DNA of 64,000 nucleotides, taken from Leishmania infantum JPCM5. Lineage: Eukaryota; Euglenozoa; Kinetoplastea; Trypanosomatida; Trypanosomatidae. The translations under genes were made by a program, and so were the position numbers. Positions within the stretch are counted from its first letter, which is position 1. The number at the start of each line of letters is the position of its first letter. Location of the stretch: the NCBI RefSeq assembly GCF_000002875.2, contig NC_009413.2, positions 737,823 to 801,822 of the forward strand. Direction: 5' to 3'. Positions 63,689 to 64,000 of this stretch are shown piece by piece. The notes beneath the pieces were generated by a model that saw nothing but the letters and a program-made list of their open reading frames with translations, was not told the DNA's origin and did no database searches.

Positions 63689-64000
63689 GGCTGCGACGGG
63701 TAGGTTGGAGGGGCAGGAGAGGGAGTAACGATTCAGCACGAAGATGACGGATGAGCTGCAAAAGAAGGCAGAAACGGCCAGACCCGGAGAGGGAGTGAAA
63801 AGAGGAAAAGAAGGGAAGGTGATGGCGGCACAGACAAGAGAAACAAGCACATGCCATTAGGAAAGATGCGAGAGACGAAGAAGATTGAAGGAGGGGAGGG
63901 GTGGAGGGGCAGTGCCGGCAAATCGCAAGAAAACGGGTAGGGGTGGGGCGCTGCAGAAAATCGGCGAGCCTCGTGTGCTGTGGCTGTACGGGAGAGGAGA
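63689..64000. other. Upstream region of H2A copy 3
   Basis: No gene seen. Purine-rich on the plus strand, as expected for the pyrimidine tract and splice acceptor of copy 3. The first 35 bp resemble the leader of copy 1. Confidence 0.55.

Noticed and set aside
1..64000. tRNA genes, spliced-leader genes, CRISPR arrays, a strand-switch region
   Set aside because: I looked for tRNA T-arm consensus, the spliced-leader exon, regularly spaced repeats and divergent genes; none was found.

Overview
The window is a nuclear chromosome segment from a trypanosomatid of the Leishmania group. Three things point there. Every gene I can recognise lies on the minus strand, so it is one long directional cluster read from right to left, and no gene shows introns. 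The genes are GC-rich at third positions and are separated by long spacers full of purine runs on the plus strand (pyrimidine tracts on the coding strand, as needed for trans-splicing) and of TG/CA and AT microsatellites. The right end carries a tandem of histone H2A genes whose 132-residue protein is of Leishmania type. I cannot fix the species; a Leishmania or close relative is as far as the sequence takes me.

Right to left, in transcription order: three histone H2A copies (63.7-60.7 kb); a MutS homologue that looks like the meiotic protein MSH5 (59.8-56.5 kb); a very large MORN-repeat protein (55.3-51.6 kb); a mitochondrial-type acyl-CoA thioesterase like ACOT9 (49.9-48.7 kb); repeat copy C (48.0-46.6 kb); a coiled-coil protein (43.5-42.7 kb); repeat copy B (42.2-41.6 kb); a thioredoxin-fold protein whose domain is split by an insertion (39.4-38.1 kb); repeat copy A (36.8-35.4 kb); a small, possibly frameshifted gene (35.1 kb); a LolD/MacB-type ABC ATPase (33.5-32.1 kb); a SIDER2-like degenerate retroposon (about 31.6-30.8 kb); a RING-CH, Doa10/MARCH6-type ubiquitin ligase (28.6-24.9 kb); a giant protein with several double-stranded-RNA-binding-like modules (23.5-17.0 kb); a decayed gene (16.1-15.1 kb); SYS1 (14.0-12.8 kb); a TM9/nonaspanin (11.3-9.3 kb); a disordered hypothetical protein (5.3-2.3 kb); a small conserved-looking gene (1.2-0.8 kb); and the start of another gene cut by the left edge.

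The genes do not form a functional operon; in this group neighbours are co-transcribed but controlled after transcription. SYS1 and TM9 both act in the Golgi/endosomal system and are adjacent, which may be chance. The most unusual parts are the dispersed 1,413-bp repeat (two copies of identical length and nearly identical sequence, plus an internal 630-bp piece) that carries what looks like the C-terminal end of a LINE-type retrotransposon; the multi-dsRBD giant that keeps only an HA2-like remnant of a DEAH helicase; the split thioredoxin domain; and the decayed gene between intact neighbours. Domain and family calls come from reading the translations by eye; no database search was run.
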